A stretch of DNA of 64,000 nt, from positions 1-64,000 of the forward strand of contig NZ_WKJN01000022.1 in NCBI RefSeq assembly GCF_009674495.1, given 5' to 3'. How positions within the stretch are numbered: the stretch's first letter is position 1; the number at the start of each line of letters is the position of its first letter. Origin of the DNA: Duganella alba. Its GTDB lineage: Bacteria > Pseudomonadota > Gammaproteobacteria > Burkholderiales > Burkholderiaceae_D. The position numbers and the translations under genes were made by a program. The notes below the pieces were generated by a model that searched no databases, had not been told where the DNA came from, and saw only the letters and a program-made list of their open reading frames with translations. This document shows positions 43,882 to 52,656 of this stretch, in pieces.

Positions 43882-44474
43882 AGGAGAACGATTTGAACTC
43901 AACACAAGATGACCTGGATGCACGTCTGCGCGAGCGTCTGCTGCTGGCGCGCGCCGCACCGGGCGACCGCCTGATGCTGGCCGACGCCACGCTGCTGGCG
44001 GCGCTGGACGGCGTGCGCCCGTTGACGCCGAACGAGCGTCAGGCGCTGTCGTCGTCGCCGCTGACCTTGCGCCGCTTCCGCCAGTTGTCGCTGGAGCGTC
44101 ATGCGGTGGCTGCGCCGCCGCAGGCCGCCAACGATCCGGTGTGGACCGGCAGCAGCGGCATGCTGCGCGCGGCATCGACTGCCGAGGCGCTGGAAACGCT
44201 GGTGACCGATGATGGCTACTGGACCTTGCACTTCCTGCCGCAGGATGGCGGCTGGCAGGTGATTCTGAGCCTGTCGGCGGAAGCGCCGTTTGCCGCGCGG
44301 CTGTTGCAGGAGCAGCCGCAGTTGCGGGTGATCGACGGTGGTGGCGCGATCGTGCTGCAGGGGCGTCTGGATGCGGATGGCGAGTGCGAGCGTGTGTGGC
44401 CGTTCGCCACTGCGCCGGCGTCGCATTTTCAACTGTATGGGGCCGGCTTTGCCGTTCAACCGGTAGCGCCGTAG
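43878..44474 (+). CDS. Uncharacterised protein, anti-sigma-like N-terminus
   Basis: 198 residues. The N-terminal part (LNSTQDDLDARLRERLLLARAAPGDRLMLADATLLAAL then LTPNERQALSSSPLTLRRFRQLSLER) follows the pattern of anti-sigma or CHAT-associated helical regions. After a Pro-rich linker the C-terminal half is beta rich (WQVILSLSAEAPFAARLL, LRVIDGGGAIVLQGRLDAD). No signal peptide, no Cys-rich zinc site. Sits between two coupled genes (ATGA upstream; the next ATG is immediately after TAG). Function unknown. Confidence 0.68.
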   Translation: MKENDLNSTQDDLDARLRERLLLARAAPGDRLMLADATLLAALDGVRPLTPNERQALSSSPLTLRRFRQLSLERHAVAAPPQAANDPVWTGSSGMLRAASTAEALETLVTDDGYWTLHFLPQDGGWQVILSLSAEAPFAARLLQEQPQLRVIDGGGAIVLQGRLDADGECERVWPFATAPASHFQLYGAGFAVQPVAP

Positions 44475-45770
44475 ATGATGGGATTATTCAGCCTCCGCCA
44501 CAAGCCGGCCGCCGATACAGGCGGCCTTGGCGACACGTTGATCGCGCTTCGGCTTGAGGCGGGTGATGTAGCGCCTGCGCAGAGCGTGGTCGTGGTGTTC
44601 AACGCCGGTGGTCATTCGCGCCGTGTGGCTGCGGGGAAGGTGGCTTGCGAGCAGGGCGAGATGGCGTTCTGTTTTCATCCGGGGCCGTACACGGTGGACT
44701 TGGTGCCGTTTGCGTCGGCGCCGGAGTGGGGCTTGCGGCTGCGGTTTGTGATCGATGCACCGAATCCGCGTGTGTCGCAGCAGCGGTTTGATTTGTATTT
44801 GTACAGCGAGACGGCGGGGCGGCTGGGGTTGGCCGATTTTGCCGCCGCCGCTGGCATGGCCTTGCAGGCGGAGTTGGCGCAAGGGGCGCTGGATCTGCCG
44901 CCATGCACGTCGCTGGAGGAGTGGCATGCCTTCCGCGCCGGGCTGAATCAGCTGATGTACACGCGTTACGGCGTGACGGTGGACGATTGCGTGCCGGTCG
45001 ACCTGGGCGATCAAATCGACTTCGCCACCATCCTCCAGTCCCGCGCCCAGCAAGCCGCCGAAGCCGAACGCCGCGCCGCCGAGCAGAAAGCTGCTGCCAA
45101 TGCCGCTGTCAGCGCGACCCCGACCGCTCCCATCGAGCCGCACATCGGCACCGCCACGCCGCCCGCCGCGCCAGCCGGCCCGCAAAGCGCGCAGCACGCC
45201 GCAACCACCGTCAATGCCCCTGACGTCGCCAATGCCGCTTCGTCCACCGACACAATCGCCGCCTCGACGTTCGTTGCCGCTACTGCTAGCGGCCGTGCTG
45301 CGCCGACCACCGCCACCGCCAGCACAGCGGGTGGTCAGGTGCCGCGTGTCGTCACGGCGGCGGAGCAGGACGCGCGCGGGCTGCGTCGCCTGTTCATCGA
45401 GCTGCCGGTATTGAGCGCCGAACTGCGCCTGCTTACGCTGCCCGACGGCCTGCCGATCTTCCAGCAGCATCAATCCCTGCTGCTGCGCCTCGGCATGGCC
45501 GCGTTGAACGTCAACACCATGCCATCGCTGGCCTGGGCCGCGCCAGACCAGCCGCTGCCCGCCGCGGACCAGGTCCGCCGCAGCGCGCAAACGATGATCG
45601 CCCAAACAGCGCTGGACGAAACCTGGTCCCTGCTGGCTCGCCTTCAGCTGGCAGACCACCAGCAATGGCCGCAGTTGCTGGACGAAGCAGACCGCATCTG
45701 CGCCAACCTGGAAACCGGCCTGTCCCTGCGCCGCGCCGCCTACATCGAACGCACGGAACCCTCGCTATGA
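44475..45770 (+). CDS. SPFH-like beta/helical protein (paralogue of the 46993 gene)
   Basis: 431 residues. Residues 20-110 are a beta domain (TLIALRLEAGD, VVVVFNAGGHSRRVAAGKV, FHPGPYTVDLVPFAS, LRLRFVIDAP); residues 150-195 carry RAGLNQLMYTRYGVTVDDCVPVDLGDQIDF, then an Ala/Glu/Arg-rich helix (QSRAQQAAEAERRAAEQKAA). This order and the YG(L/V)xVD block match the SPFH/band-7 region of the 752-residue protein downstream (RLATYGLAVDGVETAALRHDKFD), so they appear to be distant paralogues. Residues 200-310 are Ala/Thr/Pro-rich low complexity. The last 120 residues are helical. No signal peptide or membrane segment. Confidence 0.7.
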   Translation: MMGLFSLRHKPAADTGGLGDTLIALRLEAGDVAPAQSVVVVFNAGGHSRRVAAGKVACEQGEMAFCFHPGPYTVDLVPFASAPEWGLRLRFVIDAPNPRVSQQRFDLYLYSETAGRLGLADFAAAAGMALQAELAQGALDLPPCTSLEEWHAFRAGLNQLMYTRYGVTVDDCVPVDLGDQIDFATILQSRAQQAAEAERRAAEQKAAANAAVSATPTAPIEPHIGTATPPAAPAGPQSAQHAATTVNAPDVANAASSTDTIAASTFVAATASGRAAPTTATASTAGGQVPRVVTAAEQDARGLRRLFIELPVLSAELRLLTLPDGLPIFQQHQSLLLRLGMAALNVNTMPSLAWAAPDQPLPAADQVRRSAQTMIAQTALDETWSLLARLQLADHQQWPQLLDEADRICANLETGLSLRRAAYIERTEPSL

Positions 45771-46903
45771 CAACCATCTCAATCAGCGCCGTGCCCACCA
45801 ACGCCGAATGCCGCACCACATTGGCCGACGGCCGCACGCTGACCATCACCGCCAGCCGCCGCCCGCGCGCCAACCGCGCCGACGTCAAATGCTCGGCGCC
45901 GAATGCCCCGACGATCGCGGAACACATGCAGCAAGTCGTCCGCCTCGCGCGCCATACCGAGGCGCGCCTGGACAGCCGCGACCAGGTCGTCCTCAGCATG
46001 GATATCGCGCCACCCGTCACGGAGCGCGACTGGGAACTGGCCGCTGTGCTGGCCGACCGCATGGTGCGCGGCCTGCACGCCGTCAAGCCAGGAACAACGA
46101 CCACCGCCCAAGGCAGCTCCGACGCCTGGCATCTCGGCCGCGTCACCGGCACTGTGCGTACAGCCGCGCCGCTCATCACCGACGCACGGCCAGATGGCTT
46201 CAACGCTACGCCAACCGGCGCCGGCATCCGGCCGGCAGGCACCAACGCTGCGTCGCTCAACGCCGATGTCTCGCAAGCTGCTGCAAACGCCGGCCAAGGC
46301 GAAACGCTGCACATCACCCACCTGGGCGCCCTGAGCGGCCACGCCGATCCGTCGGCCGCAGTGTCCATCGTGCGGACCTGGTTCCCGCTGCACAGCGGCG
46401 GCATCAACGACACCCTGGGCTGGCTCGAAGTCAGCGTCTTTCCGCTGGAAGCGCCGGCCGCAAGCGAAGAAGACAGCATCGCCGCACCAGGCCTGGACCT
46501 GACCGCCCAGCAGGAAGTCAAACAGACACTGGCCGCCGCCCGCCATTTCGACGGCAAAGGCCTGAACCGCTGGCGCAGCGTGGTGCGCTTCGGCCAGCCG
46601 CGCTTCCAGGGCGGCTCCTACCAGCTGGCGCTGGTGATGGCCGACCGCCTCGCGCGCGGGAGGGAATTCGTCCCGCGCGGCCGCATCATCGCCACCGGCT
46701 GCTCCAGCGCCTGGCACGCCGGCCGCGTGGACACCGTCGACGGTCGCGAACCCAAGCTGGAATTGATATTCAATCAAGTAAACCACGGCGACCGCGTGCT
46801 GCTGCCGAAGGACTGGCAAGACCAGTTGCCGCCCGGATTTGCGGCCGGACTGCGCCAAAAAGGCGCCACACTGGCCTGCATCGACAAGATTGGCATGATT
46901 TAA
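45767..46903 (+). CDS. Protein with two tandem Lon-protease-fold domains
   Basis: 378 residues from ATG 45767 (overlaps the upstream stop). It has an internal duplication: ELAAVLADRMVRG ... GSSDAWHLGRV near residues 85-130 is repeated as QLALVMADRLARGREFVPRG ... TGCSSAWHAGRV at about 285-321. The second copy aligns to the Lon (S16) protease domain: Ser284 in QGGSYQ at the Lon GPSAG Ser, ATG at the Lon MTG strand, and GRV-TVDG-REPK with Lys330 at the Lon GGLKEK Lys, 46 residues from the Ser (43 in Lon). The first copy has no Ser at that place. No ATPase domain. Function unknown. Confidence 0.72.
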   Translation: MTTISISAVPTNAECRTTLADGRTLTITASRRPRANRADVKCSAPNAPTIAEHMQQVVRLARHTEARLDSRDQVVLSMDIAPPVTERDWELAAVLADRMVRGLHAVKPGTTTTAQGSSDAWHLGRVTGTVRTAAPLITDARPDGFNATPTGAGIRPAGTNAASLNADVSQAAANAGQGETLHITHLGALSGHADPSAAVSIVRTWFPLHSGGINDTLGWLEVSVFPLEAPAASEEDSIAAPGLDLTAQQEVKQTLAAARHFDGKGLNRWRSVVRFGQPRFQGGSYQLALVMADRLARGREFVPRGRIIATGCSSAWHAGRVDTVDGREPKLELIFNQVNHGDRVLLPKDWQDQLPPGFAAGLRQKGATLACIDKIGMI

Positions 46904-46992
46904 ACCGTGCGCAAGAAGCAAATCGCGCTCGCCCTGCTAAAATCTGCACATCGCAGGGGAGCCTGGAAGATGAATCGTAGAAGGAGTCTGGC

Positions 46993-49251
46993 ATGTTCCA
47001 AATGTTTGGTTTTGGCGGCGTCAAATGCCCGCGTTGCGAGCACAAAAACGACGGCCAGTCGGGCTACTGCAAGCATTGCGGCCTGACCTTGGGCGCGCCG
47101 CGCAATGAGCCGGTCCTGCGCGACAACCGCTGGGTCCCCGGCGACAATGAACTGGCCGTGTATTTCGGCGTCAGCACGCTGTCCGGCATCTTCACCAAGA
47201 CGCTGCGCGTGCCGGCCACCACGCGCGCCTACATCCTGCAGGCCGACAAGGCCACCGAAGTGCCGCAGGGCGAGTACGAAATCGAAGGCTTCTTCACCCG
47301 CCTGAACCACCTGCTGCGCAACCAGCACGCCGAAATCCTGATCACCCGCACCTTGCCGCTGCCGGTGGAGTTTTCGTTTAGCGACCTGCACACCGCCGAG
47401 CACCTGAAGATCTCGGCGCGTTTCACCGTCGTCATCCGCATTGAAAACGTGCCCGCATTCGCACAGCACTTCATGACCGTGCCGGGCGTGGTCAGCACCG
47501 CCAATCTGCATGAGCTGCTGGAGCCGTCGGTGCGCCAGTTGGCGTCGGAATTCGTCGGCAGCCGCTCGATGCGCGAAATGGCCGGCAACGCCGACCTGCG
47601 CCTGCAACTGAACGAACGTCTGCAAGCCGCGCTCAAACAGCGCCTGGCCACTTACGGCTTGGCGGTGGACGGCGTGGAAACCGCCGCGCTGCGCCACGAT
47701 AAGTTCGACCATAACCGCGAACGCATCGGCACCCTGTGGCTGGTGGCCGATGAACGCCACGTTCAACTGGAACATGTCAAGCAGCTGGACCAGATCTACA
47801 ACGAAGAGGAATGGCAGACCATCTGGCGCGAAGAGCAGAAGATGCATTCGGAGTTCCGCCGTGCCGAACTGCGCCAGGACGCGAGCGTCAACAAGGCAGA
47901 ACTGACGCTGAAGGAAGCCGAACGCGTACAAGCCCTGCGCGCACGCGAGGTGGAACTGTACAGCCGCGTGATGGACTCCAAGACGCGCAAGGTGGCCATC
48001 GACAAAGGCGCCGGCACCGTGCTGGCGGACCTGGAGCACGAACTGGCGAGGAACAAATCCCACCGCGTAGGCGAGCAGGCCGACTGGGATCATGTGCGCC
48101 AACTGGCGCAGATCCGCATGCGCACCGAGCTGGAAGTGCACCAGCAGACCGCCGCCGAACAGCGCCAGTTGGCGCAGCAGCGCCTGTCCCACCAGTTGAA
48201 GCAGCAGGCGATTGAAAACCAGATCGCGCAAGCCTTGCTGATCGAAGACGAATCGCACAAGCGCAGCGAACTGGCCGCGCTGCGCCAGCGCGAAAAGGAC
48301 GAGAAAGCGCGCGAGCTGCAAATCGAGGCGGAAGCCCATGCCGCCCGCATTCTCGGCATGACGCTGGCAAACGCCGCGCGTCAGCGTGAAGCCCAGCGCG
48401 TGCAGGAGTGGGAGGATCAACTGGCGCTGGCCCGCCAGCGCGACCTGCTGCGCGGCGACGCCGTCAAGGACGCCAGCAATGCTGTCGAAGTGGCGGAGAT
48501 CAACCAGAAGATCGAAGACCTCAAGCGCTCCGGCGCGCAGGCGGATTCGGTGGCCCAGTACGAAAAGCTGCTGCGCACCATCGAGGCGGACGGCATTCAC
48601 GCGCGCCAGAACCAGGCCAACGCCAAGCAGGCCATGCTGGACCAGCTGGCGGTGGACGAACAGCGCCAGATGCTCAAGCAGCAGGAGCAGGAGGCCGCGT
48701 GGCAGCGCGAACTGAAGAAATTCGAGCAGGAACGCGCGGCCGCCTTCAGCACCCAGCAATCGCAGCAGGACCACGAAATCCGCCGCATGGAAACCATGGG
48801 CCGCCTGAGCGACATGGCGCTGGCCGCCGTGGCCGCGCCATCCAATGTGGAAGCGGTGGCGCAGATCATGAAGCTGCAGATCCAGGGCGGCATGACGGCG
48901 GAGCAGATCCAGGCGCTGTCGCAGGTGGTGGCGGCCGAGCAGGGCATCACGCCGGCCGAAGCTGCGAAGCTGGCCTACGAGCGCGTGGTGGAAGAACGCG
49001 CGCACCGCGATGCGGAGCTGGACAAGGACCGCCGCCACCAGGTCGACCTGCTGAATATCCAGAACACCGCCAGCGCCAGTGCCTTGAGCACGCAGAGCCA
49101 GTTGGGCGTTGGCGTGGCGCAGGCCGGCGCGCCGGTGCATCATCACCATGCCTCGGCAGCCGTGCACCGTTGCGCCAACGGCCACGTGGTGCCGTCTGGT
49201 CGCGAGCATGACAAATTTTGCGCCGAGTGCGGCGCGCCCGTAGTTTCGTAG
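46993..49251 (+). CDS. SPFH/coiled-coil protein with zinc ribbons at both ends
   Basis: 752 residues from ATG 46993 (GAAGGAG upstream). Residues 12-29 are a zinc ribbon (Cys12, 15, 26, 29). Residues 40-260 are an SPFH/band-7-like domain (DNELAVYFGVSTLSGIFTKTLRVP, FSDLHTAEHLKISARFTVVIRIENVPAF, RLATYGLAVDGVETAALRHDKFD). Residues 270-690 are a very long Ala/Glu/Gln/Arg coiled coil. Residues 727-746 carry a second zinc site (Cys727-x3-His731 ... Cys743-x2-Cys746). No membrane segment. Looks like a scaffold or filament protein of the virion-core-like SPFH family. Two SPFH-type proteins in one operon suggest a hetero-oligomer. Confidence 0.82.
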   Translation: MFQMFGFGGVKCPRCEHKNDGQSGYCKHCGLTLGAPRNEPVLRDNRWVPGDNELAVYFGVSTLSGIFTKTLRVPATTRAYILQADKATEVPQGEYEIEGFFTRLNHLLRNQHAEILITRTLPLPVEFSFSDLHTAEHLKISARFTVVIRIENVPAFAQHFMTVPGVVSTANLHELLEPSVRQLASEFVGSRSMREMAGNADLRLQLNERLQAALKQRLATYGLAVDGVETAALRHDKFDHNRERIGTLWLVADERHVQLEHVKQLDQIYNEEEWQTIWREEQKMHSEFRRAELRQDASVNKAELTLKEAERVQALRAREVELYSRVMDSKTRKVAIDKGAGTVLADLEHELARNKSHRVGEQADWDHVRQLAQIRMRTELEVHQQTAAEQRQLAQQRLSHQLKQQAIENQIAQALLIEDESHKRSELAALRQREKDEKARELQIEAEAHAARILGMTLANAARQREAQRVQEWEDQLALARQRDLLRGDAVKDASNAVEVAEINQKIEDLKRSGAQADSVAQYEKLLRTIEADGIHARQNQANAKQAMLDQLAVDEQRQMLKQQEQEAAWQRELKKFEQERAAAFSTQQSQQDHEIRRMETMGRLSDMALAAVAAPSNVEAVAQIMKLQIQGGMTAEQIQALSQVVAAEQGITPAEAAKLAYERVVEERAHRDAELDKDRRHQVDLLNIQNTASASALSTQSQLGVGVAQAGAPVHHHHASAAVHRCANGHVVPSGREHDKFCAECGAPVVS

Positions 49252-49271
49252 GGAACGGTATAGTTCGAGTA

Positions 49272-51566
49272 ATGATGCAGACAGCAAGAGACAAGATCCG
49301 CGAACTGCGGGCCTTACATGATGACGGTTTGTTGAGTCTCCAAGAATTCGACCGTCGCAAGAACGCCATCCTGGACGCGGAGTACGCGCCGCCGGGAGGC
49401 AGTGCTTCGCCTGTGCCGATGCCGGCGCGCCAGGGCACGGAACTGGGATTGATGACGGGCCAGGAGATCGGCCCGCAGAACCGCCGCTACCGGCTGGAAC
49501 GCCTGATCGGCATGGGCGGCATGGGACAGGTGTGGCTGGCGACCGACCTGGCAACGCACGCGGAGCTGGGCCACAGCGCGCAGGTGGCCCTGAAAATCCT
49601 GCCGCCGCAGCTGACGCAAAGCGCCACCCACGCCAAGCTGCTGATCGAGGAATCGACGCAGGCGCGCAAGCTGGCGCATGAAAATATCGTCCGCGTCTAC
49701 GAGTGGGCGCAGGATCCGGCCACGTCCAGCTACTTCATCATCATGGAGTATCTGGAAGGCCAGGATCTGGATGCGTATCTGGCCGAACAGGGGCCGCTGC
49801 CGCTGGAGTCGGTCTACAAGCTGCTGGAACCGGTGGGCGACGCGCTGCAATATGCGTGGGACAAGCACAAGCTGGTCCACCGTGACATCAAACCGGGCAA
49901 TGTGTTCCTGACCCAGCGCGGCGAAGTCAAGCTGCTGGACTTCGGCATCGCCTCGCGCGCGCGCAGCGCCGGCAGCAGCCTCGGTTTGCAGACGCCCAAC
50001 GCCGGCACCGCCGGCTACCGCGCGCCGGAAGCCGGCACGCACCAGCGTCAGCCTGCGCCCAAGCTGGATGTGTATGCGGTGGCGGTGATGATCTACCAGC
50101 TGCTGGAAGGCCGCATGCCGTTTGATGATATGCGGCCGGCGGATTTCCATCCATCGCCGCCGCGCGGCTTGAACGAACGTCAATGGAAAGTGCTGCAGCA
50201 AGGCTTTGCGTATCTGCAGGAGCGTCGCCCGGCATCGGTGAACGAGTTGCTGGCGGAGCTGCGCCGCGCGGCCGGCCCGACCGATGCCGAACTGGCGGCG
50301 CAGGCCGAGCAGGCCGCGCGCGAACAGGCGGCACGCGAGCAGCAGCGCCAGAAAGAACAGGCGGCGCAGGCCGAACAGGCCCGCCTTGCGGAAGAAAAGC
50401 GCAAGGCGATGGTGGCCGAGCTGACTGCGCGCCGCCAGGCCGAGATGCAGGCGGCTGCGGTCGACAAGCAGCGCCAGGACCAGCAACGCCGCGCGCTGGA
50501 AGCCAAACAGCGCGCCGAAGCGGAAGCCGCCGCACAGGCGCGCAAGCAGGTGCTGCGCGAGCAGTTGCAGGCGCGCCGCGAGGCCGACGCCAAGGCCGCG
50601 CGCGACGCGCAGGAAGAACAGCAGCGCAAGGTCGCGCAGCTGAAGGCGGAAGTGGCCTACCGTCAGGAGCAGGAACGCCATCGCAAGCAGCAGGCCGAAC
50701 GTCACGCGGCGGAGCTGGCTGCGCTGACCGCCAACGCGCCGGTGGCCGACGCCAACGGCGTGCTGCGCGACCGCTTCCTCGACGGCACCGGCGCCGGGCC
50801 GGACCTGGTGCTGATACCGACCGGCCGCTTCCAGATGGGATCTCACGAGCATGAGCAGGCGCTGGCCGTCAAAGCCGGCGCGCAGAAGAACTGGCTGGAC
50901 CGCGAACTGCCGCAGCATTGGGTCGGCATCGATTATTCGTTCGCCATGGCGCGCTTCCCGGTCACGGTCGGGCAGTGGCGCCGCTTCGTCAAGGACACCG
51001 GCTGGGAATCGCAGTCCGACACCGACTGGCGTGCGCCAGGGTTCGCGCAGAACGACGAGCATCCGGTGGTCGGCGTCAGCTGGGCGGACGCGCAGCTGTA
51101 CCTGCGTTGGCTATCGGAGAAAACCGGCCATGTTTACCGCCTGCCGACCGAGGCGGAGTGGGAGTACGCCTGTCGTGCCGGCACCAAGACCGCGTTCAGC
51201 TTCGGCGACACCATCAGCACCGAGCAGGCCAACTACGACGGCCACTACACCTACAACGGCGGCCCGCGCGGCGCCTACATCCAGGGCACCAGCAAGGTGG
51301 GCGCGTTCCAGCCCAATCCGTGGGGCCTGTTCGACATGCACGGCAACGTGTGGGAATGGACCCAGGACGTGGTGCACGACAACTACGGCGGCGCGCCGGC
51401 CGACGGCAGCGCCTGGGAAGAGGGCGGCGATCCGGTGCGGCGCGTGCTGCGCGGCGGCTCGTGGCTGTACAACCCGCGCTACCTGCGTTCGGCGGTGCGC
51501 AACGGCTTTTCGGCGGTGCTGGCCAACGATATCGTCGGCTTTAGAGTCGCCCGCAAGCTCGCATAA
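49272..51566 (+). CDS. SHOCT - Ser/Thr protein kinase - coiled coil - FGE-type fusion
   Basis: 764 residues from ATG 49272 (49275 is equally possible). Residues 5-38 are a SHOCT-like helix pair (KIRELRALHDDGLLSLQEFDRRKNAIL). Residues 70-330 are a Hanks-type kinase: glycine loop IGMGGMGQVWLA at 79, Lys108 (VALK), HRD Asp205, DFG Asp223. Residues 350-500 are an Ala/Glu/Arg/Gln coiled coil. Residue 513 to the end is a formylglycine-generating-enzyme-type domain (PTGRFQMGSHE, WRRFVKDTGW, HGNVWEWT, VLRGGSW). The FGE part has no Cys near its end, so it is not the copper-dependent sulfatase activator; probably a ligand-binding domain. The kinase residues look intact. Confidence 0.92.
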   Translation: MMQTARDKIRELRALHDDGLLSLQEFDRRKNAILDAEYAPPGGSASPVPMPARQGTELGLMTGQEIGPQNRRYRLERLIGMGGMGQVWLATDLATHAELGHSAQVALKILPPQLTQSATHAKLLIEESTQARKLAHENIVRVYEWAQDPATSSYFIIMEYLEGQDLDAYLAEQGPLPLESVYKLLEPVGDALQYAWDKHKLVHRDIKPGNVFLTQRGEVKLLDFGIASRARSAGSSLGLQTPNAGTAGYRAPEAGTHQRQPAPKLDVYAVAVMIYQLLEGRMPFDDMRPADFHPSPPRGLNERQWKVLQQGFAYLQERRPASVNELLAELRRAAGPTDAELAAQAEQAAREQAAREQQRQKEQAAQAEQARLAEEKRKAMVAELTARRQAEMQAAAVDKQRQDQQRRALEAKQRAEAEAAAQARKQVLREQLQARREADAKAARDAQEEQQRKVAQLKAEVAYRQEQERHRKQQAERHAAELAALTANAPVADANGVLRDRFLDGTGAGPDLVLIPTGRFQMGSHEHEQALAVKAGAQKNWLDRELPQHWVGIDYSFAMARFPVTVGQWRRFVKDTGWESQSDTDWRAPGFAQNDEHPVVGVSWADAQLYLRWLSEKTGHVYRLPTEAEWEYACRAGTKTAFSFGDTISTEQANYDGHYTYNGGPRGAYIQGTSKVGAFQPNPWGLFDMHGNVWEWTQDVVHDNYGGAPADGSAWEEGGDPVRRVLRGGSWLYNPRYLRSAVRNGFSAVLANDIVGFRVARKLA

Positions 51567-51602
51567 GGTATACTGCCGGGCTTTGAGAAGTCAGGATTAT
51601 CC

Positions 51603-51944
51603 ATGAGCGCTTTGCCACCATGCCCCAAATGCAGTTCCGAATACACCTACGAAGACGGCGCCAATCTGGTATGCCCTGAGTGCGCGCACGAATGGACCGC
51701 CGGCGCGGCGGCCGATGCCGACGACGGCCCGCGCGTGTACCGCGACTCGGTCGGCAACGTGCTGCAGGACGGCGACACCGTCACCGTCATCAAGGATCTG
51801 AAGCTGAAGGGCGGCGGCGGCACCGTCAAAGTCGGCACCAAGGTCAAGAACATCCGCCTGGTCGATTCCGATCACGATATCGATTGCAAGATCGACGGCT
51901 TCGGCGCCATGAGCCTGAAAACCGAATTCGTGCGCAAGGTATGA
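51603..51944 (+). CDS. yjdM: PhnA/YjdM-family protein
   Basis: 113 residues, full family length. N-terminal zinc ribbon ([22 protein letters not shown]) and C-terminal SH3-like beta domain ([42 protein letters not shown]). Historically called alkylphosphonate-uptake protein PhnA, but the role in phosphonate use is not established. Overlaps the next gene by 4 bases (ATGA). Confidence 0.95.
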   Translation: MSALPPCPKCSSEYTYEDGANLVCPECAHEWTAGAAADADDGPRVYRDSVGNVLQDGDTVTVIKDLKLKGGGGTVKVGTKVKNIRLVDSDHDIDCKIDGFGAMSLKTEFVRKV

Positions 51945-52627
51945 CGCACAAGCTTTTCCTGTTCGACCTGGACGACACGCTGCTGGATTTCAAGGCGTCC
52001 GAGGAGCTGTCGTTCGCGCGCACCTTGCAGGCGCTGGGCATGGATGGCGACCTGGCCGAGCTTTTCCTCGGCTACCAGGCCATCAACCTGGCGCTGTGGC
52101 GCGCGTTTGAAACCGGGACGGTGTCCAAGGACTTCCTCAAGGTGGAGCGCTTCCGCAAGACCTTCGCCGAGAATGGCCTGGAACTGGACCCGGAGGCGGC
52201 CAGCCGCCTGTACCTGGAATCGCTGTCGGATACCGTGGTGCTGATCGACGGTGCGCTGCATCTGTGCGAGACGCTGGCCGGCCTGGGCGAGGTGGGCATC
52301 GTCACCAACGGCGTGGAAGCGATCCAGAACCAGCGCATCGCCAAGTCCGGGCTGCGCGAACATATCTCGTTCGTGGCGACCTCCGAGGCCTGCGGCTACG
52401 CCAAGCCGGATGTGCGCTTCTTTGAATACGCGGCGCGCATGGCGCGGCCGTTCGAAAAAGAAGACGCGATCATCATCGGCGACCGCCTGGACGCCGACAT
52501 CCTTGGCGCCAACCGCTACGGCATCGACAGCTGCTGGTTCAATCCGCAGCGGCTGAACAACGCGTCGGAAGCGATTCCGACTTATGAAGTCAACAATCTT
52601 ACCGATATCCTGCGTTCGCTGTCATAA
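51941..52627 (+). CDS. yjjG: HAD-superfamily 5-prime-nucleotidase, YjjG-like
   Basis: 228 residues. HAD motifs: [10 protein letters not shown] (I), [14 protein letters not shown] (II), [10 protein letters not shown] with the Lys (III) and [22 protein letters not shown] (IV). The cap-domain length and [12 protein letters not shown] pattern match the YjjG noncanonical-pyrimidine nucleotidase subfamily, which dephosphorylates modified pyrimidine monophosphates. The pairing with yjdM is by overlap only. Confidence 0.9.
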   Translation: MTHKLFLFDLDDTLLDFKASEELSFARTLQALGMDGDLAELFLGYQAINLALWRAFETGTVSKDFLKVERFRKTFAENGLELDPEAASRLYLESLSDTVVLIDGALHLCETLAGLGEVGIVTNGVEAIQNQRIAKSGLREHISFVATSEACGYAKPDVRFFEYAARMARPFEKEDAIIIGDRLDADILGANRYGIDSCWFNPQRLNNASEAIPTYEVNNLTDILRSLS

Positions 52628-52656
52628 TCGGCAGTCCACCTGCCGAGGATATCCGC

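Noticed and set aside
45011-45325. Separate Ala-rich protein within the SPFH-like gene
   Set aside because: It is antisense to a low-complexity Ala/Thr/Pro linker, which easily yields open frames.
46900-49554. An 884-codon minus-strand open frame
   Set aside because: Antisense to the SPFH/coiled-coil gene; composition and Leu/His/Gln runs mirror the coiled coil.
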